Source: Blastopirellula marina DSM 3645 (GTDB lineage Bacteria > Planctomycetota > Planctomycetia > Pirellulales > Pirellulaceae). From it: a DNA stretch of 64,000 nt. Each line of letters opens with the position of its first letter. The first letter of the stretch is position 1. The position numbers and the translations under genes were made by a program. Location: the NCBI RefSeq assembly GCF_000153105.1, contig NZ_CH672377.1, positions 1,582,405 to 1,646,404 on the forward strand, given 5' to 3'. The notes under the pieces are model-generated. The model searched no databases. It saw nothing but the letters and a program-made list of their open reading frames with translations, and was not told the DNA's origin. Shown here one piece after another: positions 28,562-36,094 of the stretch.

Positions 28562-28705
28562 GTGGGAGAGTCTGCATTGATTCTCACGAGAGATCACCGA
28601 GCCGACAAGTTGAGTTTCGTCGTTTGGGTGCGAATTGCGCCAATCCTCGCAAGATATTGCGAAGCAAGGGGGCGGATTTCCCTTACGCCCGTTGACGAAA
28701 ATCAG
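28562..28705 (+). repeat. Diverged direct repeat, copy B
   Basis: This is the second copy of the roughly 140-base repeat at 26349-26490, same orientation. It lies in the 504-base gap between the DUF1559 gene and DinB. The two copies frame the DUF1559/lipoprotein cassette, about 2.07 kb between them. The gap also holds the motif TTTTGTACACTGTCG at about 28519 and a similar TTTGTACACTATCG at about 28740, and nothing coding. Confidence 0.85.
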
Positions 28706-28820
28706 CCGTCGCCGCGCCTATTGGTATTTTCAATGAAAATTTGTACACTATCGCGAGCCGTGGCTTTCCATTGTCAGAACCTTCTCCATCACAAGCAACT
28801 TCTTTCGAGAGAGTAGACCC

Positions 28821-29321
28821 ATGACGATCGCAGAATCACTTTTGCCGGAATTCGACGAAGAGATGTCGCTCACTCGCAAGACGCTGGAAGCGATTCCGAA
28901 TGACAAGCTCGATTGGAAGCCGCACAAGAAGTCGAACACGATCGGCTGGAACGCGAACCATCTGGCCGACATTCCGAACTGGATCGAGTTCATGCTGGAT
29001 CACGATTCGCTCGACATTGCGCCGGTCGACGGCCCGGCCTGGAAATCGCCCAGTTTAGAATCGATTGAAGAGATCCTCGCGTTGTTCGATAAGAACGTGG
29101 CGACCGCTCGCGCGGTGTTGGCGAAGACGCCTGACGATGTCTTTGCGCAAGACTGGGCGTTCATGATGGGCGGTCAGGTCATGTTCACGATGACCAAAGG
29201 CGCGACGCTGCGAAAATGGGCGCTCAGCCATATGATCCATCACCGCGCAACGGTCCGCGTTTACTTACGGATGAACGATATTCCGGTGCCCGGCGTCTAT
29301 GGACCTTCCGGCGACGAATAA
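28821..29321 (+). CDS. DinB family protein
   Basis: The 166-residue protein is a four-helix-bundle DinB/YfiT-like protein. It has TIGWNANHLADIPNW, with the first metal-binding His, and ALSHMIHHRATVRVYLRMND, with the other two, the standard triad. It also shows PVPGVYGPSGDE, common at the end of this subgroup. Such proteins are metal-dependent thiol transferases or of unknown substrate. It is a single gene followed by a hairpin. Confidence 0.88.
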   Translation: MTIAESLLPEFDEEMSLTRKTLEAIPNDKLDWKPHKKSNTIGWNANHLADIPNWIEFMLDHDSLDIAPVDGPAWKSPSLESIEEILALFDKNVATARAVLAKTPDDVFAQDWAFMMGGQVMFTMTKGATLRKWALSHMIHHRATVRVYLRMNDIPVPGVYGPSGDE

Positions 29322-29339
29322 TTGATCGCTTCTAGCCAG

Positions 29340-29367
29340 AAAAAACGCCAGCGAATCTAGCTGGCGT
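29340..29367 (-). terminator. Minus-strand terminator next to the repeat array
   Basis: An 8-bp stem (ACGCCAGC / GCTGGCGT) with a 7-base loop is followed by a T-run only when read on the minus strand (six A residues at 29340-29345 on the plus strand). DinB is on the plus strand, so this signal belongs to a leftward transcript coming from the repeat array region or from the PfpI operon. Confidence 0.8.
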
Positions 29368-29618
29368 TGAGCGATGCGGGACCTTTCTCACCGCAGCCCG
29401 CGACGCGCGATTTGAAGCTGCGCTGTTTCCCATGGTTGGCGCCGTCGATGGTCCAAGATTATCCGTTGACAAAGCGCACGGACTCGTGGTCGATTGCCGT
29501 ACAGCGAGCTGAAAAATCGGCGCTGCCTACGAATCCGCCTGCGTCTGAGACGAGCATCCGTCTCCAGCTCTGTTGCAGCTCCGCTGCTCTTTGACAATTC
29601 GCGTTTTTCCCTGCGCTG

Positions 29619-29995
29619 GCGGTCCGGTCCCACGCGCCAGCGGCCCCATGCTAAACCCGCCCAGCTTAACTCTCAGGCTGTTTGGATAATTGGATAGAAA
29701 ATTTTCGCTGCGGTCCGGTCCAGTCCGACTTGAGTGCCAAACCTCCCAGATTACCCCTCAGGCGATTTGGGGAAGCTGATAAAAAAAACGCAGCGGTCCG
29801 GTCCAAGGGTCCGGTGCGGTTTGGACGTTAAACAAGACGGTCAAACCACCCAGTCTAACTCTCGGGCACACGGGATAAGTTCATAAAAAACCACGGCAGT
29901 CCGGTCCTTCTTGGCCGGCGGGGGAGGCCAGCAAACCTCCTAAATCAACATTCGGAAAATCTGAGTGCCGCGAAAAAATCGTCGCGGTCCGGTCC
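29619..29995. repeat. Tandem array of about 90-bp units
   Basis: The 12-mer GCGGTCCGGTCC occurs at 29619, 29710, 29793, 29896 (GCAGTCCGGTCC) and 29984, spaced 91, 83, 103 and 88 bases. Each copy is preceded by an A-rich run (for example GATAAAAAAAACG) and, further upstream, by a conserved block of the type AAACCxCCCAGxxTAACTCTCxGGC (from about 29652, 29740, 29843 and, weaker, 29931). Between the 12-mer and the next block lie 16-37 bases that differ in each unit. It fills part of a 970-base gene-free stretch. Confidence 0.88.
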
Positions 29996-30294
29996 TACGT
30001 CAGCGATTCCCAATTTCAAGCGGCGGTTTTGAAGTTGCCGTTTTTGCAGTAAGAGAAGAATAGAACACGGCAAAGCCACGGATCAAGAACGGTAAAACAG
30101 CGGCGGAAAGAAAGCACTAAGACCATGCAAAAGGACCGGGCGAAATGCATTTTCATGACTCGCAAACGGAATTGCGACTCGTTGAGCAAGTCGGCATGAT
30201 CTCGTTTCTTACCCTGTCTTTCCGTCCTTTCTCCGTGGCGTCGGTGTTCTATTTCTGGCGAACCTGCCAAAAATCGCAACTTCAGAACGTGCGT
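29996..30294. other. Gene-free stretch between array and PfpI gene
   Basis: About 300 bases with no convincing gene. A minus-strand frame (30016-30279) reads RRHGERTERQGKKRD, a composition I associate with degenerate noncoding dispersed repeats rather than a protein. The 29368-29618 stretch left of the array likewise shows only a 6-bp hairpin (GAGACG / CGTCTC near 29550). Confidence 0.4.
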
Positions 30295-30924
30295 TTACGA
30301 ATGGACCCCGTTGGTGGTCAATCGAGCCGCTCCGCTGGCATCGGTCGATTTGCCGTTGCGCCGTGCGTCACGAGCTTCGTCCAGTTGTTTCATGAACGCG
30401 CCAAAGTAACGCCCATTGTCGTGAAACGTTCGCCCGCTGACGATGTTGCCGTCAACAACGCAGGGCTCGTCGACAAAGACGCCGCCGCGAACTTCGAGAT
30501 CGAACTTGCACTTGGGAACGGTCGCCATGCGGCGGCCGCGGACGCAATCGGCATAGGCCAAAATCTCGACTCCATGGCAAACCGAAGCGACCGGTTTGCC
30601 TGATTCCACAAAGTACCGCGTCGCGTTGACCAGGTGTTCGTCATAACGAATATATTCGGGCGCTCGACCGCCGCTCAGCATGATGCCGGCGTAATCTTGC
30701 GGCACGATATCGGCGAAGGCGATCTCGGCCTTCAGCGAGTAGCCTTCCCATTCTTTGGTGATCGTCCAGCCCGGCTTCACTTCATGCATCACCATCTGAT
30801 ACAGGCGCTGCTCCGGTGCGGCGACAACCGGTTGGTAGCCCCCCTCTTGCAGACGATAGTAGGGATAGAGCGTGTCGAGCGTTTCCGACGCGTCGCCGAT
30901 GATGATTAAAACTTTGTTCGACAC
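30295..30924 (-). CDS. DJ-1/PfpI family protein
   Basis: The 209-residue protein has the class I glutamine amidotransferase-like fold: NKVLIIIGDASETLDTLYP at the start, IMLSGGRAPEYIRYD, and the nucleophile elbow VASVCHGVEILAYA with the reactive Cys. Family members include proteases, glyoxalases and deglycases. The start is a GTG one base after the upstream stop codon, with AAAGGGA as RBS, so it is translated from the same message as the sugar-isomerase-like gene. An upstream in-frame start inside the previous gene is less likely. Confidence 0.88.
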   Translation of the reverse strand: MSNKVLIIIGDASETLDTLYPYYRLQEGGYQPVVAAPEQRLYQMVMHEVKPGWTITKEWEGYSLKAEIAFADIVPQDYAGIMLSGGRAPEYIRYDEHLVNATRYFVESGKPVASVCHGVEILAYADCVRGRRMATVPKCKFDLEVRGGVFVDEPCVVDGNIVSGRTFHDNGRYFGAFMKQLDEARDARRNGKSTDASGAARLTTNGVHS

Positions 30925-30925
30925 G

Positions 30926-31873
30926 TTAATTCCCTTTCGCCAGTTGGGCGACAATTTGATCTAAATAGTTGCGCCCCCGAGCGATTTCGGCGGTCGTTTC
31001 TGAAACGGTAGGTAAAATCGGCACGCCGCGCGGAACGGGGTGCATAAAGACTTCGGTCCAGCCTTGGTATTGTATCGATGCAAGCGCGGCGACCAAGGGT
31101 TGAAAATCGAGCGGACCGCGACCCGGCATTTGCAACAGTTGACGCTCGGTCGGCAGCGGGTCATGCGCGCCGTCGCCATGTTGCCAGGCGTAGAACATTT
31201 GCATCCCCTCGGCCAACTCATGAATCAGTTGCGCGAGAAGCTTTTCGTCTTGCGGCAGATGGTAAGGAGCGAACGCGATCGCCAAATGCTTCGACGGACG
31301 CAGCTCCAGCAGCCAACGGAGCGAATCGGGCGATTCAATCAGATTGTTCGCATGGTTCTCGATCGCAATCGTTACGCCGGTTTCTTCGGCGACTTCCAAA
31401 TGCGGTTTCATCTTTTCGACGAAACCGGCGACCGCTTTTTTGAGCTCGGCGCCTTTCAGACCGCGGGGACCGGCGCCTCCGGTCACCATCAGTTGGCAGC
31501 CAAATCGCTGGGCCAGACGCATCTCGTCCTGCAGACCAAACGGGCCGAGCTTGTACTGCGTGATGCAGCCCAGCTGAACGTGGTTCTGCTTGAGAAGGTC
31601 GGCGAACTTATCGGCGCCCAAAGCGTCGATCTGTTCACGCTGATCACCGTGCACTTTGGGCCACACGTCAATCTGCGCAGCGCCAATCTTCTGCGCTTCC
31701 GGTAAGATCTCTTCCAGCTTGGCGTAGCCGTACATGCAGGAAGGAAGCATGTAGTTGAGCTGGAAGCTGTCGCTCGTCGGCTTGGCGGAACTTGCGCCGG
31801 CCCAACCAGCGCTTAAAGCGCCAGCGGCCAACACGTGAAATGTACGACGACTAAGTCGTGTCGATTCGGTCAT
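30926..31873 (-). CDS. Tat-exported sugar isomerase/epimerase-like TIM-barrel protein
   Basis: The 315-residue protein starts with a twin-arginine signal (RLSRRTFHVLAAGAL). The body is a xylose-isomerase-like TIM barrel: IDVWPKVHG, ELKKAVAGFVEKMKP, TIAIENHANNLIESPDSL with the acidic/His metal ligands, and MFYAWQHGDG. It probably acts on a sugar or inositol outside the cytoplasm together with the Gfo/Idh/MocA enzyme 35 bases upstream. The substrate is not readable from sequence. Confidence 0.85.
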   Translation of the reverse strand: MTESTRLSRRTFHVLAAGALSAGWAGASSAKPTSDSFQLNYMLPSCMYGYAKLEEILPEAQKIGAAQIDVWPKVHGDQREQIDALGADKFADLLKQNHVQLGCITQYKLGPFGLQDEMRLAQRFGCQLMVTGGAGPRGLKGAELKKAVAGFVEKMKPHLEVAEETGVTIAIENHANNLIESPDSLRWLLELRPSKHLAIAFAPYHLPQDEKLLAQLIHELAEGMQMFYAWQHGDGAHDPLPTERQLLQMPGRGPLDFQPLVAALASIQYQGWTEVFMHPVPRGVPILPTVSETTAEIARGRNYLDQIVAQLAKGN

Positions 31874-31908
31874 GATGGGGTCTCACAAGTAATTTGGAAT
31901 GAGAAAAT

Positions 31909-33204
31909 CTAGCCAACTTCGTAACCGGCGCGTTGTTCGCGGCTCAGATGTTGGTTCGCTTCGTCGTCACCGACGAACTTTTCGCTCTTCGGATCCCAAG
32001 TCAGTTTGCGGCCCAGCCTCATCGAAATGTTCCCCAAATGGCACGTGCTCACGCTGCGGTGCTGTCCCTCAATGTCGGAGATCGGCGTCTTGCGAGCAGC
32101 GACGCAGTCAAAGAAGTTGCCCATGTGATTGATGATCGCGTCGAGCTTGCCGGCTCGTTCGGGGCGCTCTTGATTGTCAAAGTCGTACAGGACGAAATCC
32201 TCACGCGGCAACGGCTTTTCGGTCGGCGCGCCATCCAGTGAGCCGCGATTGACGAAGATGCGGCCTTTGTCGCCGGTAAACATCACGCCGTTGCGGCCGT
32301 TGTCGGAAACCGTCATTTCGACGCCGTTGTCCAACTTGTAACGAACATGAAAGTCGACTGCGACATTGTAGCCATCGGCCAAATCCGGCATCTTGGCGGT
32401 CCCTTCAATCTCGACCGGCAGCGCGCCAGCGCCCCATTGGCCGATGTCGATATGGTGGGCTCCCCAGTCGGTCATCTGGCCGCCGCTATATTCGTACCAC
32501 CAGCGGAACGTATAGTGCGAGCGCTCTGGAATATAAGCGACGTTCGGCGTTTGACCTTGCCACATGTCCCAGTTGAGATTCTTCGGGACCGGCTGCTTGG
32601 CGAAGGGTCCGCCGGTTTTGTTCTTACCAAGGACGATATCAACACGTTGCAGATCGCCGACCCATCCTTGCCGCACCATTTCGACCGCGGTGCGAAAGCG
32701 GCTATCGCTGCGTTGCCAAGATCCAACTTGAACGACGCGGCCCGTTTCGCGAACGACGTCACGAATTTTCTTGCCTTCGTCAATCGTGAGGGTCAGCGGC
32801 TTTTCGCAATAGACGTCTTTGCCGGCGCGACAAGCGTCGATCACCATCTTCGAGTGCCAATGGTCCGGCGTACCGATCATCACCACATCGACGTCGTCGC
32901 GGGAGAGTAAATCGCGATAGTCTTCTAGCAGGGCCGATTTGCCGCCAAAGTCGGCGTTCGCTTTTTCGAGGATTTCACGATCGACGTCGGCCAACGCGAC
33001 GATGTCGCCATGGGCGGCCGACTTTTCGGTGATGACCGAACCTTGATACCGCAACCCAATGGCGCCGATGCCGATACGCGAGTTGGCGTCGCGCGGCTTT
33101 TCGTCAGCCGACGCCGAGGAGAGACCGCCAAAGACCAGCGCGGAAGAAGCGGCGGCGGAAACTTGCGTGATCCAGTCACGACGATGGATGTTGGGAGAAG
33201 TCAT
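31909..33204 (-). CDS. Tat-exported Gfo/Idh/MocA family oxidoreductase
   Basis: The 431-residue protein starts with a Tat-type signal (HRRDWITQVSAAASSALV). It then has the Rossmann region IGIGAIGLRYQG, the VMIGTPDHWHSKM strand, and the family-defining CEKPLTLT with the catalytic Lys, followed by a C-terminal substrate-binding domain (WWYEYSGGQMTDWGAHHID). It would oxidise or reduce a sugar with NAD(P), exported with bound cofactor. It lies in a minus-strand series with a XylR-like regulator, which supports a sugar role. Confidence 0.9.
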   Translation of the reverse strand: MTSPNIHRRDWITQVSAAASSALVFGGLSSASADEKPRDANSRIGIGAIGLRYQGSVITEKSAAHGDIVALADVDREILEKANADFGGKSALLEDYRDLLSRDDVDVVMIGTPDHWHSKMVIDACRAGKDVYCEKPLTLTIDEGKKIRDVVRETGRVVQVGSWQRSDSRFRTAVEMVRQGWVGDLQRVDIVLGKNKTGGPFAKQPVPKNLNWDMWQGQTPNVAYIPERSHYTFRWWYEYSGGQMTDWGAHHIDIGQWGAGALPVEIEGTAKMPDLADGYNVAVDFHVRYKLDNGVEMTVSDNGRNGVMFTGDKGRIFVNRGSLDGAPTEKPLPREDFVLYDFDNQERPERAGKLDAIINHMGNFFDCVAARKTPISDIEGQHRSVSTCHLGNISMRLGRKLTWDPKSEKFVGDDEANQHLSREQRAGYEVG

Positions 33205-33248
33205 ATTTTACTCCAAGAGTGGTGGGTAAAGGTGCGGGGAACTTTTGT

Positions 33249-33674
33249 CTAGCGACGGCCAGCGGTGGTAGGAACGACGATATCTCGCGAGCGGTCGTCA
33301 TCGGCGACTTCGATCAAAGTGACATATTCGTCAAACAGCGGATGGCCTAAGAATTCAACTCCCGGCGCATCGGCCGGATCAATTTCAAAAGGTTGGGGCG
33401 CTGCGCCGTCATAGCCGGCGATCCGTACGTTGTACTGACCCGGCGCTGGCCCGGCGTCGGCGGGCAACTGGTAGCCGCCGTTTTCAATTTTTGCGCTCAC
33501 AACGGCGACATGCATGGTGGAACTGCTTGGTTCAAACGAGATTCGCCCTTTAGGAATCGGTTGACCGTCGTAGGTGACCAATCCTTTCACCGCGACACCC
33601 GGGGATGCAGGACCGCAACCCGTCAGAAAGATCCCCGCCGCCAAGGCGAGTGAAAGGAAAATTTTGCATTGCAT
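33249..33674 (-). CDS. Small lipoprotein with transthyretin-like domain
   Basis: The 141-residue product has a signal peptide ending in the lipobox FLTGCGPA. The mature part reads VKGLVTYDGQPIPKGRISFEP and ends in a GQYNVRIAGYDG segment, the same carboxypeptidase-regulatory-like fold as the lipoprotein at 26719-27303. It follows a DUF1559 gene by 65 bases, repeating the same two-gene cassette arrangement. Confidence 0.82.
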   Translation of the reverse strand: MQCKIFLSLALAAGIFLTGCGPASPGVAVKGLVTYDGQPIPKGRISFEPSSSTMHVAVVSAKIENGGYQLPADAGPAPGQYNVRIAGYDGAAPQPFEIDPADAPGVEFLGHPLFDEYVTLIEVADDDRSRDIVVPTTAGRR

Positions 33675-33739
33675 GAGAGGTTCTCTCCAAGGAGATGAAT
33701 GATCCGAAGAAGACTGCTTATGGCTCGACGACGATGCGA

Positions 33740-34681
33740 TTAGGGAAACGCAACCGCTTGTCCATCTTGACGATCGCCAAGTAGGCGAAAGATGTCGACA
33801 TTCAACGTTTCGGCGACAAAACGAACCGAGCCATCGGCCAAAGCGACCTGAGCGCCCCCTGGATGACCGCTAAACAGCGTGCGATGCATATAGGCGAGAT
33901 TCGAAGAGCAGCATTTCGTGTTGATCGAATCGACCGCGGCCAGCAAGATGCCGCCGCTGCCAAAACCATCGCTGCCGCGCGGACCAGAAGACCAACTGTA
34001 GGCTGGCGAGACTTCCCAATTTTCGCCAAGCAACAGAGTGTTCGAAGAACCGTCGGAGATGGCTCCAAAAGAAAGCTTTCCATTAACAATAAGCACGCCG
34101 TTCGTATAGATCAGACGTTCGTCACTGATGTACTTACATTTGGCGTTGGCGACGACTCCGCCGCCCATGACCCCGGCGTAACTTGTCGAGAAGTCGACTT
34201 GCGAGCTATTCGGATTCGAGGGGCACTGAAACGCTTTATTTTGCGTAGTGGACATCGCCAGATTTTTCGGATCGATGGGCCAACCGCGGGACGAAAGCTG
34301 GCAAGTCGTACAGCCGATAAGATGGTTGAAGCTGCCGCCAAAATTGAAGAGATCATGCGAGTTCGACTGTTCAAGAAACGGCAAAATCAACACCGACCAC
34401 GGCGCCCGCGCCGTTCCATACGTGTTGCTGCCGGTAATGCAGGTCTCGGGCATGGAACTGATCTGCACTGCGCCGCAGGGAAAGACAAGATGCGTATCGT
34501 GATAGTTGTGGACCGCCAGCGCCATCTGCTTCATTTTGTTGCTGCAATCCATTCGCCGAGCCGCTTCGCGAGCTTGTTGCACAGCCGGCAACAACAGCGC
34601 GATTAAGACCCCGATAATGGCGATAACAACCAATAGTTCGACCAGTGTGAACGCGCGATTGGAAAAATAATTACGTTGCAT
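33740..34681 (-). CDS. DUF1559 protein with pilin-like N-terminus (copy 3)
   Basis: The 313-residue protein begins MQRNYFSNRAFTLVELLVV, then the same helix and QQAREAARRMDCSNKMKQ as the other two copies. The C-terminal part has HPGGAQVALADGSVRFVAET. It is the first gene after the XylR-like regulator on the minus strand and may be under its control through a structured leader at 34700-34762. Confidence 0.9.
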   Translation of the reverse strand: MQRNYFSNRAFTLVELLVVIAIIGVLIALLLPAVQQAREAARRMDCSNKMKQMALAVHNYHDTHLVFPCGAVQISSMPETCITGSNTYGTARAPWSVLILPFLEQSNSHDLFNFGGSFNHLIGCTTCQLSSRGWPIDPKNLAMSTTQNKAFQCPSNPNSSQVDFSTSYAGVMGGGVVANAKCKYISDERLIYTNGVLIVNGKLSFGAISDGSSNTLLLGENWEVSPAYSWSSGPRGSDGFGSGGILLAAVDSINTKCCSSNLAYMHRTLFSGHPGGAQVALADGSVRFVAETLNVDIFRLLGDRQDGQAVAFP

Positions 34682-34699
34682 GAGAAGAGCCTATGAGGA

Positions 34700-34762
34700 G
34701 AAGAGATAGGTGCATCAAGCAGAATTTATCCTGCTTCTCAATGATTATTTCCTATCCTCTTC
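34700..34762 (-). promoter_or_regulatory. Nested hairpins upstream of DUF1559 copy 3
   Basis: In the 153-base gap after the regulator gene, an inner perfect 6-bp hairpin (AAGCAG / CTGCTT, 34717-34736) lies inside an outer near-perfect stem (GAAGAGATAGG at 34700-34710 with CCTATCCTCTTC at 34751-34762, one extra base). It may be an operator, a terminator remnant or a leader structure; there is no clear T-run. Confidence 0.5.
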
Positions 34763-34834
34763 GAGCAGGCCCCCCGCAACAATCCGCAAATACGTAGAAT
34801 CACTCCGTTATATTGTCAACGACTGCGGGAGAGC

Positions 34835-36001
34835 TTACGCTTTTCGCCGTTCTCGGCGGTATTGGCCCGGAGGAGTTCTGAAGAGCTCGCGAAATGTTTC
34901 GGCCAGATGTTGCGTCCGGCGAAAGCCGCACTTCTCGGCGATGGCCGCAAGGGTGAGGTCGGTATGCGTTAGCAGTTCTTCGGCGCGATTCAGTTTCAGG
35001 CGGAGCAGTTCCTGGTTGGGAGAGCGTCCCAGCAGCTTGCGCAGCCCGCGTTCGAGCGAACTACGTGAGATTGCGACGGCGCGCAACACGTCCGAAACCG
35101 AAATTCCATCGCAGGCATGTTCGCGCATGAACAGGAGCGCCGCGGCGAGTTCCGGTTCGTCCACCGCTACCACGTCGGACGAAAGCCGGGTCACCACGCC
35201 CAGCGGTTCAATCAAGATCGGTTTTTTGGGCGGTTTGCCTCCGCGCATGAGATGCTCCAGAAGTTCGGCGGCGCGATAGCCAATCGCGACTCCGTTCAGC
35301 TCGATGCTCGACAGCGGCGTGCTGGCCATGTTGCAGAGCGATGCGTCATTCTCGACGCCGACGACGGCGACTTCTTCCGGCACAATTGCTCCGCACCGCC
35401 GGCATGCATCCAAGAGCCAAAAGCCAAGCTGATCGGTGCAGGCCATCACGCCGACCGGCTTCGGAAGTTGATCGACCCAGTCGGCCAGTTCCTGTTGTGC
35501 TTGTTCCCATTCGGTCGGTTGCTCACGACGATTGCGGGGATGATAGCGCGACGCTTCATAGCCGTTGTCGGCGACGGTCTGGACAAAGTTTTCGCAGCGC
35601 TGTTGAAAATACTCTTCGGCGCCGAGCTGATAGACGGCAAAGTGTCGAAACCCCCGGCTGAGAAAGTGCTCGGCGACCGATTTTCCTAGCGACCGATTGT
35701 CGACGCCGACAAACGGAAAGGAGTGCTGGAGTCGTGTCGAACGCAGCTCAACCGTCGGCAACTTGGCGCGACTGACTGCGTCGGCCATCGCTTGCGAACC
35801 GCTACGGGTCAGAATGCCGTTCCCTTTCCAGGCTGGCAGCCACGGAGGGGGCGGCGACTCCAGCGAACGGGATTCGACCAACAGCGACCAGGGGCCATGT
35901 TCGGCGACGTACTTGCGGACTCCATGCAACAACTCACGCCCGTAGGTGCGCGACGTTTCAATCAACAGCGCGACATGCGGAGAGGAAGCCTTGGACGGCA
36001 T
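34835..36001 (-). CDS. XylR-like transcriptional regulator (LacI-type sensor plus AraC HTH)
   Basis: The 388-residue protein has a sugar-sensing periplasmic-binding-protein-like domain (residues about 8-270; HVALLIETSRTYGRELL, GVMACTDQLGF, VAVVGVENDASLCNM) and a C-terminal AraC-type HTH with both helices visible (VLRAVAISRSSLERGL and LTLAAIAEKCGFRRTQHLAETF, about 300-385). This is the XylR architecture common in planctomycetes. The genes downstream on the same strand are a DUF1559/lipoprotein cassette and two sugar-type enzymes, which it may control. The start needs no alternative. Confidence 0.92.
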   Translation of the reverse strand: MPSKASSPHVALLIETSRTYGRELLHGVRKYVAEHGPWSLLVESRSLESPPPPWLPAWKGNGILTRSGSQAMADAVSRAKLPTVELRSTRLQHSFPFVGVDNRSLGKSVAEHFLSRGFRHFAVYQLGAEEYFQQRCENFVQTVADNGYEASRYHPRNRREQPTEWEQAQQELADWVDQLPKPVGVMACTDQLGFWLLDACRRCGAIVPEEVAVVGVENDASLCNMASTPLSSIELNGVAIGYRAAELLEHLMRGGKPPKKPILIEPLGVVTRLSSDVVAVDEPELAAALLFMREHACDGISVSDVLRAVAISRSSLERGLRKLLGRSPNQELLRLKLNRAEELLTHTDLTLAAIAEKCGFRRTQHLAETFRELFRTPPGQYRRERRKA

Positions 36002-36094
36002 AAGTCATTGGGGAAAGAAGCGCAGAGAGATGGGTAAGCCCTTGATTCTAGTTTCGCGCTGCGAGAATTGAAATCAGGAAACGCAACGCCTTTA

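Noticed and set aside
29388-29633. An 81-codon minus-strand frame left of the array
   Set aside because: Arg-rich shadow frame that runs into the first repeat unit, with no protein-like features.
29619-29995. CRISPR array
   Set aside because: Units are about 90 bases with long degenerate blocks, spacers are irregular in length (16-37) and no cas gene is near.
30016-30279. An 87-codon minus-strand frame next to the array
   Set aside because: The translation is low-complexity and resembles known noncoding dispersed-repeat translations. No RBS.
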